Positions 23,739 to 36,300 of a stretch of 64,000 nt of DNA are shown here, piece by piece. The notes beneath the pieces were generated by a model that was not told where the DNA came from, ran no database searches, and saw only the letters and a list, made by a program, of their open reading frames with translations. The first letter of the stretch is position 1, and each line of letters opens with the position of its first letter. The translations under genes were made by a program, and so were the position numbers. Source of the stretch: Neodiprion pinetum (lineage: Eukaryota > Arthropoda > Insecta > Hymenoptera > Diprionidae); NCBI RefSeq assembly GCF_021155775.2, contig NC_060234.1, forward strand, positions 1,984,001 through 2,048,000, in the 5' to 3' direction.

Positions 23739-23781
23739 TATCATCATCATCATCATCATCATCGTCGTCGTCGTCGTCGTC
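23739..23781. repeat. (ATC)n(GTC)n compound microsatellite
   Basis: ATC units pass directly into GTC units; the resulting Ser run in one frame is not a gene. Confidence 0.9.
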
Positions 23782-25752
23782 AACGATTTCCGTCTCGCAC
23801 AAGATCTCCGATCAATCTCAATCTCAATCCATTTTTTATTATACACGAGTTTGGTTTACATTGTTTTTTTTCTCGTTTTCTTTATATTTCGATTTCTTTT
23901 CTTTTTTACTTCATTATTATTATTATTATTGTTTTTTTTTTTTTTCATACCGGAGGTACCATATAAAATTTCTTATCAGTTAAACGTTGTTTATTATTAT
24001 ACATAATACGATCTATACACGTACCATTAATTATATACATATAATATATATTTGTTTTTGTTTTGTTGTTTTTTTTTTTTTTCTAATCTATACAAAGAAT
24101 CTTTTTTTCTTTTCTTTTCTTTACGCGAAACGTTGTCATCTCGCTTTCGCAAACCGAATATTTAAACCACGTATGATAATTTTTTTTCATCATTAGGATA
24201 TACTCAACAGTTCTTTCTTTCTTCCTTTCTCTCCGTCTATGCGTGAATTAAATTTCTTCTATTATTTAAATGTAATTCGAAAGTTTTCTAAGTCGTATAG
24301 TTCACGATTATGCGCTTTAGTTAAAAAAAAAAGAGAGAGAGAAAAGAAACTACATTTGAAAAAATTAGATCCGGGATATGAAAATCTATCGATAAAGTAT
24401 CGCGCGTTCTATGCAACGATATATTATACATGAATTTTTGCTTCTGAACAAGTATGTCGGAGTTTCAAATCACATCGGTCAAATCACGCCATTCTAATAT
24501 GAAATAAAATTTGTCGAAACTTGAACGTAAATATTTTCGTTTTAAAAAATTTTTTAGTAAAGAAATATTAAACATCTAAAAAAAAATAACACACGACGCG
24601 CAAGTCGACTTTTTCACGACGAATTTATGGTTTGAAAATTAACCGCGATAATCATTCGGAATCTATCAACAAAAGTCGTAAATAATAATTATAATAATTT
24701 ACAATTCTTTGATTGAATTATAAACACCTGACAAATAAATATATAATAAGAAACAAAAAAAAAAAAAATAATCGTTATTACCAAATTCTCTTCTTTTAAT
24801 TCTTTCAAGTTTGGAAAATAGTTTTCAATCCAACTTTCCACAACTCGGATGTGTGTATATTCTTAATATCTAATTAATAAAATATCGTTACATTACAACG
24901 GTAAATGTATACTTAAAAAAAAAAAAAAAACAAGAACAATGACAGTTACCAAAAGATCTTGGGCTGTTTTGGCAGTTGAATTACAATTTCTGTAATAATA
25001 ATAATGGTAATAATATTAATAATAATAAAATTGTAAAAAAAAAAATGTATAGTGATTCTGAGCAGTCTGTATATTATACTACGTATATCGGTGCATATAT
25101 TTTTTAGTTATTTTTTTTTTTTTAACTCTAATTCTAAATCGGGCAAAAACACATCCAAAAATCAAAGTCTTCGAAATATTAAATATTAAAAAAGTTTTCT
25201 TTTTTTATTTTTCTTCAGCGTCTTACCTAACAACAATTGTTAGATTTATCGCTTATAGTCGGGCGTAAATATCAAAAGTACACAATGATCCGATGTTACG
25301 GTACAATGTTTCAATAATCTTTGCAAAACTTTTCACCGCTGAAGTGACGATAACAGTAATAATAATAATAATAATAGGAATAATAAATATAATTTGGGTA
25401 ATAACATATCATTCTTGCCATTTTCTTTCGTATAAAAATTTTATCGACTTATCGTAGAAGGTTCTAGTAAAATAATCTAACGTTAGTAATTAAATTCTTA
25501 TCGAACCCAGTAATACAAGTATAACGTGTAATAACCGACGAACTTTTTACAGTATTAAGATTGGATATTAGCAGCGAAAAGATTTGAAAGAAGACTAAGA
25601 CGAGAAAAAAAAATGAAACATTTACCTTAATTACATCTAGTTTTCTGCTGTTTATTTCCTTGTTCTTTCTTCCATTCGTTAACGCTTATAAACAATATAT
25701 ATATATATATTATATAAAGTACGAGATCTCGTTCACGGGGCATGTATCAAAA

Positions 25753-27567
25753 TCATTTCGACACTCTAGTTTCCGTTGTGACTTTACTCGGATCGGGTAG
25801 CCTGACCACCAACTGAGCGCCGTTTTGCATCGGCCTCGTTCCATTTGGCGGACTGCTCTTGATCATTGACTGATGTACGGGGGGCAAAACCTTTTTGGCA
25901 CCGCTCAATTTCGGCGAGCAGCACTGTTTGTCATTGTACTCGTTTAGGTTCACGTTGGAATTGGCGTTCTGATAACTCGATTGATTGGTAGTTTTCAGCG
26001 GCGTAGCTACGGCGTGCTGTTCGTTCGCCAACTGTAGGTTGAAATTCTGCTGACGCGAATCCACGTTCGGATTCATTGTCTTGATCGGCACGTTGTGATC
26101 ATTCATATTGCACAACGGCTGCATCTCTTGGTTACACTTGAAACTACTCGACTCCTTTCGGTTCAACGAATCGGTCTTGTAGATCGGTGCTGACAGCTGC
26201 GTAGAATTCGTTTTGTTTGTACTCTTGTGGCTACTGCCGGAGTAGCTCGTAACCGACTCGTTGCAGAAGTCGCTGAGGTACGTTTGATTCGTGTACCAAT
26301 TCTGCAGCCTGTGATGGATTTCGGGAAACTGTGGCCTTCTGTTCGCCACTTCGTGCCAACACTCTATCATCAGACTGTATATCATCGTCGGACAATCTTC
26401 CGGACAGGGGAGCAGCTGACGTGATCTTATCATGTCGATTACTTCCTGGTTGTTGTATCCGTAGTAAGGCTGAAAGGATGAAAAAATTTTTGGGAACTTT
26501 TCACGGAGACGAACGATACGATCGATGGAATGAAATTTCGAAGATTACTTCTTACCTGTAAACCGTAACTGTATATTTCCCACAGCACAACGCCGTAGCT
26601 CCAGACGTCCGATTCTGTGGTGAATTTTCCATAGAGTATCGATTCGGGCGGCATCCATCTCACCGGCAGGAGACTCTTGGATTGTACTCTGTAGTAGTCG
26701 CTGCTGTAAATGTCTCGCGATAAACCAAAATCGGATATTTTTACGGTAAGATTTTCACCGACAAGGCAATTTCGCGCCGCCAAATCACGGTGAACGTAAT
26801 GGTGGCCTGCCAGGTACTCCATGCCTGAAAATGTTTTACAAATAACAAAATTTATCCCTTTAATGTTGGATTGCGGTCAATGATAAACTTTGGAAATGTG
26901 AAATAGACTTGCCGGACGCTATTTGAAGCGCTATGTGAAGGAATTCGGGCTGTTCCAATACTTTTCCACTGCCGTTGTTCAGCGGTACGTCAGATCTTGG
27001 CGAATGGCAGATGAGGAACTCGTGCAAGTCACCTTGGGTCATGTATTCGAACAGCATGCACATCGGTTCACCCTTAAGAATAACGCCGAGAAGACAGATT
27101 ATGTTGGGGTGTCTAAGATCGGTCATAAGATCGACTTCGCGTTTGAAATCGCTTTGAGTTTTCGGCGTGGCGTTTTCCTTCAGCGTTTTTATAGCCACGA
27201 ATATCGTGGGTTCAGCTTTATTGCCAGTTTGCAATTCACCCTTGTAGACTTTGCCTGTAAGTCGGATAAAACAAAGAGCGAAGTAAAATCGCGATACCAT
27301 TTTTTATTTTCTTCAAAAATTCGTTTGCTAGATTTTAGCCAAACGCTCACCGAATGCTCCTTCTCCCAATTCTTGTAAAAATGCGACATTGTGGATCGAG
27401 AACTGTGGTACTCGGTTGTTCGACGTTCGGCTACTTCCGCTGCTCAGGGTTCCCGCCCCAGGAGTTATGTTCCCTGGTCCTGCCAGCAGCGAATTCATTT
27501 CCATCGGCTGAGCGGTGCTTCGCCTACCGTCGTAGATGTTTTTGTCGCATTGCATACCCGTCAGCAT
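25753..27567 (-). CDS. Ror: Ror exons 10-13: juxtamembrane and tyrosine kinase domain
   Basis: Four exons (27567-27351, 27254-26913, 26824-26556, 26469-25753) carry the whole catalytic domain. Gly loop LGEGAFGKVYKGEL, ATP lysine in VAIKTLK, catalytic loop HRDLAARNCL, DFGLSR, activation loop with two adjacent tyrosines (SSDYYRVQSKSLLPVRW) and DVWSYGVVLWEIYSYGLQ are all canonical. Vertebrate ROR1 has degenerate versions of these motifs (a pseudokinase), so this insect protein looks catalytically active. The last exon starts PYYGYNNQEVIDMIRSRQLL and ends the C-lobe at CWHEVANRRPQFPEIHHRL. It then continues as a low-complexity tail of about 165 residues to the stop at 25753-25755. Confidence 0.95.
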
Positions 27568-30500
27568 CTGCGTTATTGAGGGTAAACGGCGACGAGTTAG
27601 CTCAACTAACGGTCTCGTTGTATCAGGTTGATAAAGATCGTAAGAGGACTCACCTTGTTGGACGGTAAATGGTTCGGTTGTCTTCTCGACTTCCTACTTT
27701 TGTAACAGCAGCAGTAGCATATTATTATGACGATGAAACCGCTCGTCAAAACTACGCCGACCAGCGCGTATATCCACAAGTTTTCGACTGTGAACAGATG
27801 ACAAGATTTTATTGAAACGACGCTTGTATTATCGATTTTCAATGCTTCATTTTTCTTCGAACGCTACCAACCGCATTTCGGGATGTTGCAAAACTGGACC
27901 TCCATCCCGGTATTGCCTTCGACGAAACACCAGGGCTGAGATTCCCTGCTGCCTGGATTTCGACAGTACGAATGTCTGCCCACTAGTTCTTGGTAATCCG
28001 ATATCTCGACGTTCAACTGTTGAGACCAAAGCAGACACGGTTTACCGTACGCGCTGTGATTCGCAACGCCTCGATAAGATTGGCCCGTTCCCCAGTAGCA
28101 GCGATCGTCTGGAAATAATCGACAGGACGACGAGTTACAATTAGATTGTTCATCTTAAACTTGGTCGTCTTTGAGACTCACCTTCTTGTACGTCCTTCAC
28201 TGCTGATATTCCAAGACTCAAACAGTCGGCGGCTTCCGGCGTTCCGTCGGGTGGAAGATCCGAACATTCCAAAAGAGGCACCTGACTTATCACTTTTTGC
28301 CTCTTCGCAATCACGTACTCTTTTCGGCACAATTCGTTCTCCAATATCTCACACTCCTCTCGACATATCCTTCGCAGTTTGTGATTCAAGCGATTTCTTC
28401 CCGCCGTTCTCGCGTCGACGTTAGTCGTTTCTACCCCGATCTTTCTGGATGGAAAATTACCATCGCTGTCCAGCGTGAAGCTAAACTTTGAACTGTATTC
28501 CGCTTTCCTTTTTCTCCTCATCACGCCGTGCGTTTTTGTGAAATCGTTGAGGTTGTCCTCTCCGTCCGTGTCGTCTGGTGACACGATTTTACCCTGATTG
28601 GCATTAAGCAGGTTAAATAGCTGTGTACTAGCCTCCGAGTTTTTTGGCTTTTGGTGATACTTGGCCTGTTGATCTCTGCATATCGCGAATGCCGAAAAGC
28701 AAAGCGAAGGCTTGGCGTATCTTTCGCATGTCGACGACAATTCGCTGTTTGAAGTTAAAAAAAAGTTGTTTTTCAATTTTATCCAGGAAACGTATATAAG
28801 ATGCAATAATAAAATGACGGGTTCTCTTTATTGTTGGAATAATTCATCGACTCACTTTGAATAATTTATCACTCGGAAAGCCTGCAAAAGTCTTTCTTCA
28901 AGTTCTTTCTGCGTCGTTGTAGACGGTACGTAAACGGAATGATTGCCGACAAAGTCTGCGCACACTTTCCCAAGGTATAGCTGTTTCAGAGATGTTAAAA
29001 AACATAAAATTTATTACACGATTAATCTATAAACAAAAAAAGAAAAACTTTATCGCCACGTTTTGTCTCTTATTATTAATTTTAGGTATATACACAGAGC
29101 GAGTCGATCGAAACTCTGAGAATGGGCGGAGCTCGGTTGACGAATTAGGCTGTACTCCTCAGCCAATCCGACAAACGATAACAAAGATATGATAACGAAG
29201 GAAAGACGACGGCACGAAATGTCAACAATTAAAAAGTCGTGGCTAGATTGGCTAATTTGTCAACTAAGCGCCTCCCATTCTCGGAGTTTCAATTAACTCA
29301 TTCTGTATACGGTCGGTCGAATTCGAAGTAGGAAGTTAACGTCAAATAGAACCGCCTGTCTTTCTCGCCTACTGTTTTAGACGATAAAAGAAGACGAGAG
29401 TTTTTCCACTCACTTCGCAAGTTCCACCCTTGTCTTCGTTTCTTATCGGTATACTTCCCCCAACGCTCGTAGGCACGTGGGGCAATTGAAAATGCCCGTT
29501 TATCGAGCTGAGGTCGACGGTGCTGGATTGCGAACTCGTCGGTTGAGGGCTGGGTGGAAATATGTCGCTGAACGGGTTTGTTGGACTCAGGTGCGATATG
29601 TGCGGGGTCGACACGCCGATTCCAGATATATCCAGCTTGTCTCCGATCGCCGTGCTGTTTGAAAATAAATAATGGATCATAAATGTGTAATTCGGTATTT
29701 AAAACTTGATTGAACTTAACGATATTAATCGTCGTTTTGTATCTATTAAGACTGTTGCGTGTGTGAAACATTGATTGCTACAATTTAGTATTCTAGTATA
29801 ATTGTTGCAATCTTGTTTTCGGATTTAAGCGAAACGGTATTCATTTGAAAAGTTAATTCTTGTTACTGTTGTTGTTATTTTTATATATACGGTTATACCT
29901 CGTTGCGTTATTGACATCTGTTAGGTTATCTGCGATATTTTGTGTAAGTACAAAAATACACGAACTTTTCAACATTGAAAACATTAGGTACACAAGTAGC
30001 AGCCTCATTATTGTTTTATTTTTATTTAAGAAAAAAGATTTTATTTTTTTTTTCTCTTCCTTTCTTATTATTAGTAGGTATTAATATTATTAGTACTATT
30101 TTTCATATGATTATCAACTTTTTATTGTCAGAGCATTGAACTTATCGACGATATCGTTGTTGTTGTTTTTATTATTGTTGTTGTACATAGAGATTGCTGT
30201 TGGTTTCATTTGTTGTTTGCGAACGCGGCTGTACGCGTAGCTACAATACAGCTGCGTTCGAATGGCGAATTGAATTTACTACTACTACTACTACTACTAC
30301 TACTACACTACTACTCTACTATTACTACTACACTAGTACTACTACTACTACCACACTATCACACTACTATTCTTTGTCAACGAACAACGACAAACGCGTA
30401 AATTCTGTCGGTCATTGAAATCTATACATTGAGAGAATAGAAATATGTTTTACCGACGGACGGTAATCTGCTATTCATCATTTACCGACAGTTTTTGTAA

Positions 30501-33263
30501 CGTTGTCTTCGTAATTTCGATCTAAAACAGCGTCAGGCTCGCGGTAACCGAGTCGTTCAAATTTTTCACATTTTTTATTTATTTTTCCCTAAACTTCTTA
30601 CGGTGAATATCGAGATATTCGATTGATGATAGAGTGGAGGTATAAAAAAAAAAAAGTCAAACAAATAATACGCACATATATTGATAAATATATTTTATTC
30701 TCACCCATCGAGAAGGTCGGGAAAATGCGGTATCATTGGTGAAAAACTTCCTCCTACGTCCGATGCCGCGTTTATCGGTCGGCCGGCTGAAACAAATAAT
30801 TGAATTGAAAAATGCTGTACTGCGTAACGAAATGTTTTTTTTATTTTTTCCTTTTTTTTTTTTTTTTTTTTATCTTACCTCGCTCATCGCTATATTCATT
30901 TCTCAAATATCGAATAACTTATGAAAATTCTTAATATTATCTATTACCAAAACCTTGTACGAGACACAAATTTAAATCGAGTGTGATTGAATAAGAGCTG
31001 TTGTTTGTTTCGCAATCTTTCTCTCCGGTCATCGTGCATAAATTCGTATGATTTTTAATACACACAACGTTTAGTAATAAGAAAATCAATTGAGATCGGT
31101 AAACGTGATTTGATCGCTTGTATCTTTAGCCACCGTGAGACAATACGGGCAAAGAAATATCTTTCCCAACTGTTAATCACCGCATCATCGGACCGCCTGC
31201 ATATTTCATCGTTAAGCTCATAACTTGACGTTCGTGTTACATTATATATATATTACATATGTATATAACGTTGGGTATATAACAAACGTATACATTTATA
31301 AATTATACAGGCATAAATATATATGTTATATATACATATATTGTACAAAGGTCGTTAGTTCTCATCACTTTATATATATATGTATATATATTTATCAATT
31401 TCATTGCCGTTAAATATTATTGATGGTACAAATGTGGGCGTGATCGAGCGTTTCAAATCTTTCTGTTTTTGTAGAAAATTTTTACTCAACGCGCGCGATA
31501 CTTTGGGTATGGAAAAATAAAAGAGAATATTATACGCGGCGATCGTACCTACGAGAAAAAAAAAAAAAAAAAAAAAAACGGAAAAAAAATAGAACGAAGA
31601 AATTGAAAGGTAAAAAAGATGTGATTTCTTTTTTCCTTCATTAAACTACGAACACAGCGTGTACGGAAATAAAGAATGGCAGCAGGATGCTTTCGGTTGT
31701 TTTACGTATCCATTCCCAGGTACGCTTGCATTTATGCTTGTACGTCATTTATAATTTAGACGTACAAAGAGCTGCTCTGTCTACCGTCATCTATAGGTAT
31801 GCATATAAAGCCTGTGTGCCTAGCCTGCCTTACGCGTTTTGTTTGAATTCGTTCGAAACTCGTCGCGCGAAGAGTGAAAAGAGTGCGAAAGGAATAGAAA
31901 ATAAAATTTTTTTTTTCTAAAGCAAAAAACATTTCAATGGGTTATTTTTTTATTTTTTTTTTTTTACCGTGCAGGTACATACACGCCTATACGTAGAATG
32001 TTTTTGCTATTCATTCGATGCTCTTTGTGCTTGTGAAATTCTCTCTCTCTCTCTCTCTCTCTAATATATATATGTGGTATGCGTGCTTTGGACAAAATGG
32101 TCGTAGAAGAATATATGAGACGAGGAGAAAGAAAGGAAGGAAGGAAAGGGTGGAAAAAGATAAAAGTTGAAATGAAAATTGTAAAGAATACCTTCGCCTC
32201 TTTCATTCCTTTCGTCTTTTCACCGTCGCTGGTTGCTTGCTTGTTGCTCGCCGTATCGGCAGTAGCGATAAAAGGATAAAATGTAACATTATACTCGTTT
32301 GGTATGCGGGAAAAAGTTAGGGAATTTCGAAAATAAGACTGGAAATTTTGGGTTTGTCGAAGAAAGAAACTCGTTTCTCTATACAAAGTATTATCGATCT
32401 TGAGAAAAAAAAAAAAAAAGAAAGAAATAATAGAAGAAGAAATTGCATGGATTGATGAAATTCTGGAATAATCAGGGAATTGTTACGGGTCTTTTGCGAA
32501 AAGACGAGGAATCGTTCACTAAATTTTTTTCTCATGCAAATAATACGACGAGAAGAAACATTTCACTCGCTAGTTCTTTTTCTTTTTTTTTTTTTCTTTA
32601 ACTTCTCTTCGCGCTCTCGATCCTCTATCACAATAATTTATAACTATTTCGTATGCTTTATAGATATAACTCAATTAACACGGAAGGCTCAATTTTAATT
32701 GTTCACTTCCTTTAATCCCGGTATTACATACACAGGCTATAATATATATCTATACGTATAACCACAGTATCCTCATACATGAATGTATATACATATATGT
32801 ATACATGTATATAAGGGATCTAACGTTTTCTCCTAATTAAGGGAATTAAACGGGAGTTATTCACGTCATTTATCGTTCATTAAACCTCTGATATATCGCC
32901 GTATTAATTAAAGTCGATGCGATGAGTAATTCCTGTATTATACTTGTATATTTTTACTTATCTATGTTGGATTCTTCATCGAGAATTTTCACAATCCTTT
33001 AGTCGTCACGTTTGCAGTGAATAACGAAGAATTGGATGATCAGTAACACTGTTTCATGCGGATACGGATGATAGGCGACTAAGAGAACAACTATTTTTTT
33101 TTACACGCTTGCCCGACAGCTTCAAAGTTCGGGAAAAAATCCCCCTGTTTCTCATATCATAAACTGCACCCTCGATAAACTTGTTTAAAGGCGACGACGG
33201 TATTATAAGGTACGCATAAAATACGAATTTCTATGGTAATTTCACCCTTGGATAAATCTATCT

Positions 33264-33313
<50 letters not shown>

Positions 33314-36300
33314 ATTATATTCTATGATGTATGGAGAGCGTGTAATCTACTATGTGTATAATCGATTCGTCATCTTCACTCAAACCCTCCGCGATCTCCT
33401 TGACGCCTAGCAGTATAATATACATGTACATATGTATATAGTTATGTGGGTACTTTACGCATACGAATTATGGGATGGCTATAAATATTATAGGTATAAT
33501 ATAATATTATACATTATATATCGATGAACGGCGTCTGTATCCCTCGGCGAGAAAGATCGATCCGGATGTTGATCCTTTTTTTTTGTTTGTTTGTCCGTTT
33601 ATCGGTTTGTACCGTTTTCATTTTTGGGTGGGAAATATAAAAATGCATTATTTATCGACGGGATGTTACGTTGTCTGCTGTGGTAGTCTAAAATACGCGT
33701 GCGATAAAAATTGGAAGGCAGTCGTTTGTCGGGGTGGCAATTAAAACAATTTAAACGTTGTTTGAACGTTTTGAAAATTATCGAAGAAACCTCGAGAAGC
33801 TTCTATTATTTTACTTGGAACATTTTTAGACAGGTTTCGTCGTGCGGTTGATAAAAAAAAAAAAAAAGTTGAATGTGCAAAATGTAGACAAAAATCCCTC
33901 CATAATGGAACCGTTCTAGAAGCGTTCTCTAATTGTAAGTAAAAGTTAGGAGTTTTGAGAAGTTTTCGGGAATTTTCAAACCGTTCAAACAATGTTTTAG
34001 ATGACCAGAAAAATTGAAAGTATTGAAAAAAAAAAAATGGAATAAAATCGGACCATCATGGACCCGGTCTTGGAATGTTTGTAATAGAAAACACAGTTTC
34101 TGAGATTTTTTGTGAGAGTTTTAAAAAAAGAAAGGTCCGTCTCAAAATCACTTTGAAATATTTACAAATAATTGAGCAGTTGAATAAAAGGGACAATTGC
34201 AGGAAATATTTCAAAACAAAATCAGTAATGGTAAAGGGGGGTCAGACGTTGGTTGGGTTCGCATGGAATTTCCCATACATACATGCATATTGTATATAAC
34301 ATGTTATATGGGTGGGTAAGGGTAGATTTGGATCTGAGATATTATTTGCTTTGTTGCACTTATACGTGCTGTGAACGTCATGAGTAGCTCTTATATATAT
34401 ATATATGTATGTATATATATATATGTATGTACATATATAAAAATGCCGTATGAGTTCTTTTCCCTCTTTCCATCTCTTTGTATCGCAGCTTTGACTGATT
34501 CCAGTTTCTCTCTCGCGTGTGTGCCTATGACAAACACAATTTCTATATGTGTTTCTCTACCACTCTTTTTCTCTCTCTCTCTCTCTCTCCCGCTTCCTTT
34601 CCTTATTTTTTTTCTCCCTCTCGTCCCCCGGAAGTCAGGAAAACGCGAAACGAGTGCTTGCAGACGGGGGATCAAAATCAAACCTTATATGTACAAGGTG
34701 TACGTATCACATAAGATGTCATACATGACGCGTTACGTGCACAGAAAAATTTTACAATCATATGTGTATGTATTTAATTCACTTTTATTAATAATTTATC
34801 GGTATGGGTTAATCTTCGAATTTTTTTTGTTACATATTCTCTCTCACCCGGTATTTGTCGATTTTTTTTCTTCTCTGTACTTTTCAATTTGCTTTCGGTA
34901 TTTATTTATTTATTTTGATTTTCAAAGAACTTTGTCCGCGAAGGATTGCCGATCGTTATACCGCAGTTTTATTTCTTTTATTTTTATATGTTGAATATTT
35001 TCAAATCCCTGCGTTTTTCATATTATGTACATTAGTATAGGTACATATATTCGTACTACATACGTTATGTATTCATGCAGAATATGTATGTATAAGATGA
35101 ACGAATCTGGGTCGAGGTAGAAAAACTAGAATCGCTGATTGACGGAAGAACCGAAATATCGAGTTTTCCTAGACGCGATAATTTTATTCGTAGAATTTAA
35201 CAGAAAAGTGGAAAGTTGATGAACAATAAAATTGAAAACATAGTATGTCGATGTACAGAGAGACAAAATATCGAAAGGTCGTGACGTGGTGCAGCAAAGT
35301 CGAGAATCTCTGTACGATTCTGTATCATTGAGAGTAATTTTGACGATTCTACATTTTGAAATTCTACGTTCTAGCCTTTCTAATCTTTTACTCCTCCATA
35401 CTTAGACTTTCATCATTTTTAAATTCTCTACACATCATTAAGTTTTCTCTTTTTTGAAAATTCGACATTTCGATCTAAACACGGCGATACAAGCTGCAGC
35501 TGCGTTTCTTGAGGGGTGAAAAACTTTACGGTTTTTTTTTTTTTTTTTTTTTTAAATTCTCGTTTCTCTTTCGTTTCACGCTTTTTTCTTCCAATACTCG
35601 ACGTGTGCAAATGCCTCGCTCCCATTTCTTTCTATACGCATGTACGTATGTATATTATTCATATACATTCACATTTATCATTCAATATTATAGATATATA
35701 TGAATTATAGCCGACAGATTGCTTCGCGATTCTTCAACTTTTCTCAAACTCATTTGTTCGATACTTGAAAAAGGGCGGGAGGGAGGAGAAGGAAAAAGAA
35801 ATGGAATGGAAGTCGTATAACATTCGATATATATGCATGTATGTGTAAAACGGAAAAGGAACGCACCCTGCACGCACCGTCTTGTTTACACGTGACTAAC
35901 GTGAATTTTTTCCTCTTATATTACGCATATACATGCATACATATGTATTACACAATATATATATATATATACATACATATATATACAGATACAGATACAG
36001 AATCACGCACATTTGAGTCATGCCATACGGGGGGAGAAAATCCTGTACTTGAGGATTCTGAATTGGAGGGATGGGTATCGATACTTTTAGCAATATTTCA
36101 GGCTCATTCGAATGTCACGAAACGTAGATCGTATAAGAGGAGCCGAAGGAGGACGAGAAATGGAATATGTCACCCTTGCGCGTAATTCAATTCAATTTGA
36201 AAAAATCGATCATCTTACTTTCAGCGTTCGGAAATGTAATAATTTATATTACACATACCGTGTAAACAAAGTAACGAATTAGAATTTATTTTTTGTTTTT

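Larger units (their letters stand above)
22479..25752. other. AT-rich low-complexity stretch and Ror 3' UTR
   Basis: Long homopolymer T/A runs, a TA run at 22674-22704, CA-rich DNA near 23235 and ATC/GTC triplets at 23739-23781. Apparent open frames are runs of Phe, Ser or Ile translated from repeats. The part next to 25,752 is probably the 3' UTR of the Ror gene on the minus strand; I cannot fix its poly(A) site among many TTTATT matches. Confidence 0.5.

Noticed and set aside
23593..24006. 137-codon frame rich in Phe, Ile and Val
   Set aside because: Translation of T homopolymers and ATT/GTT triplets; no start context and no conserved sequence.
26923..27378. 151-codon open frame on the plus strand
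   Set aside because: It is the antisense shadow of the Ror kinase exons, whose conserved motifs are on the minus strand, and it crosses two of their splice sites.
30277..30352. Regular short repeats considered as a CRISPR-like array
   Set aside because: It is an imperfect (ACT)n microsatellite in a nuclear insect genome; no repeat-spacer structure.
34371..34994. 207-codon plus-strand frame, the longest in the large intron
   Set aside because: Begins in TA microsatellite and runs through CT and T tracts; composition is that of repeats and no domain is recognisable.
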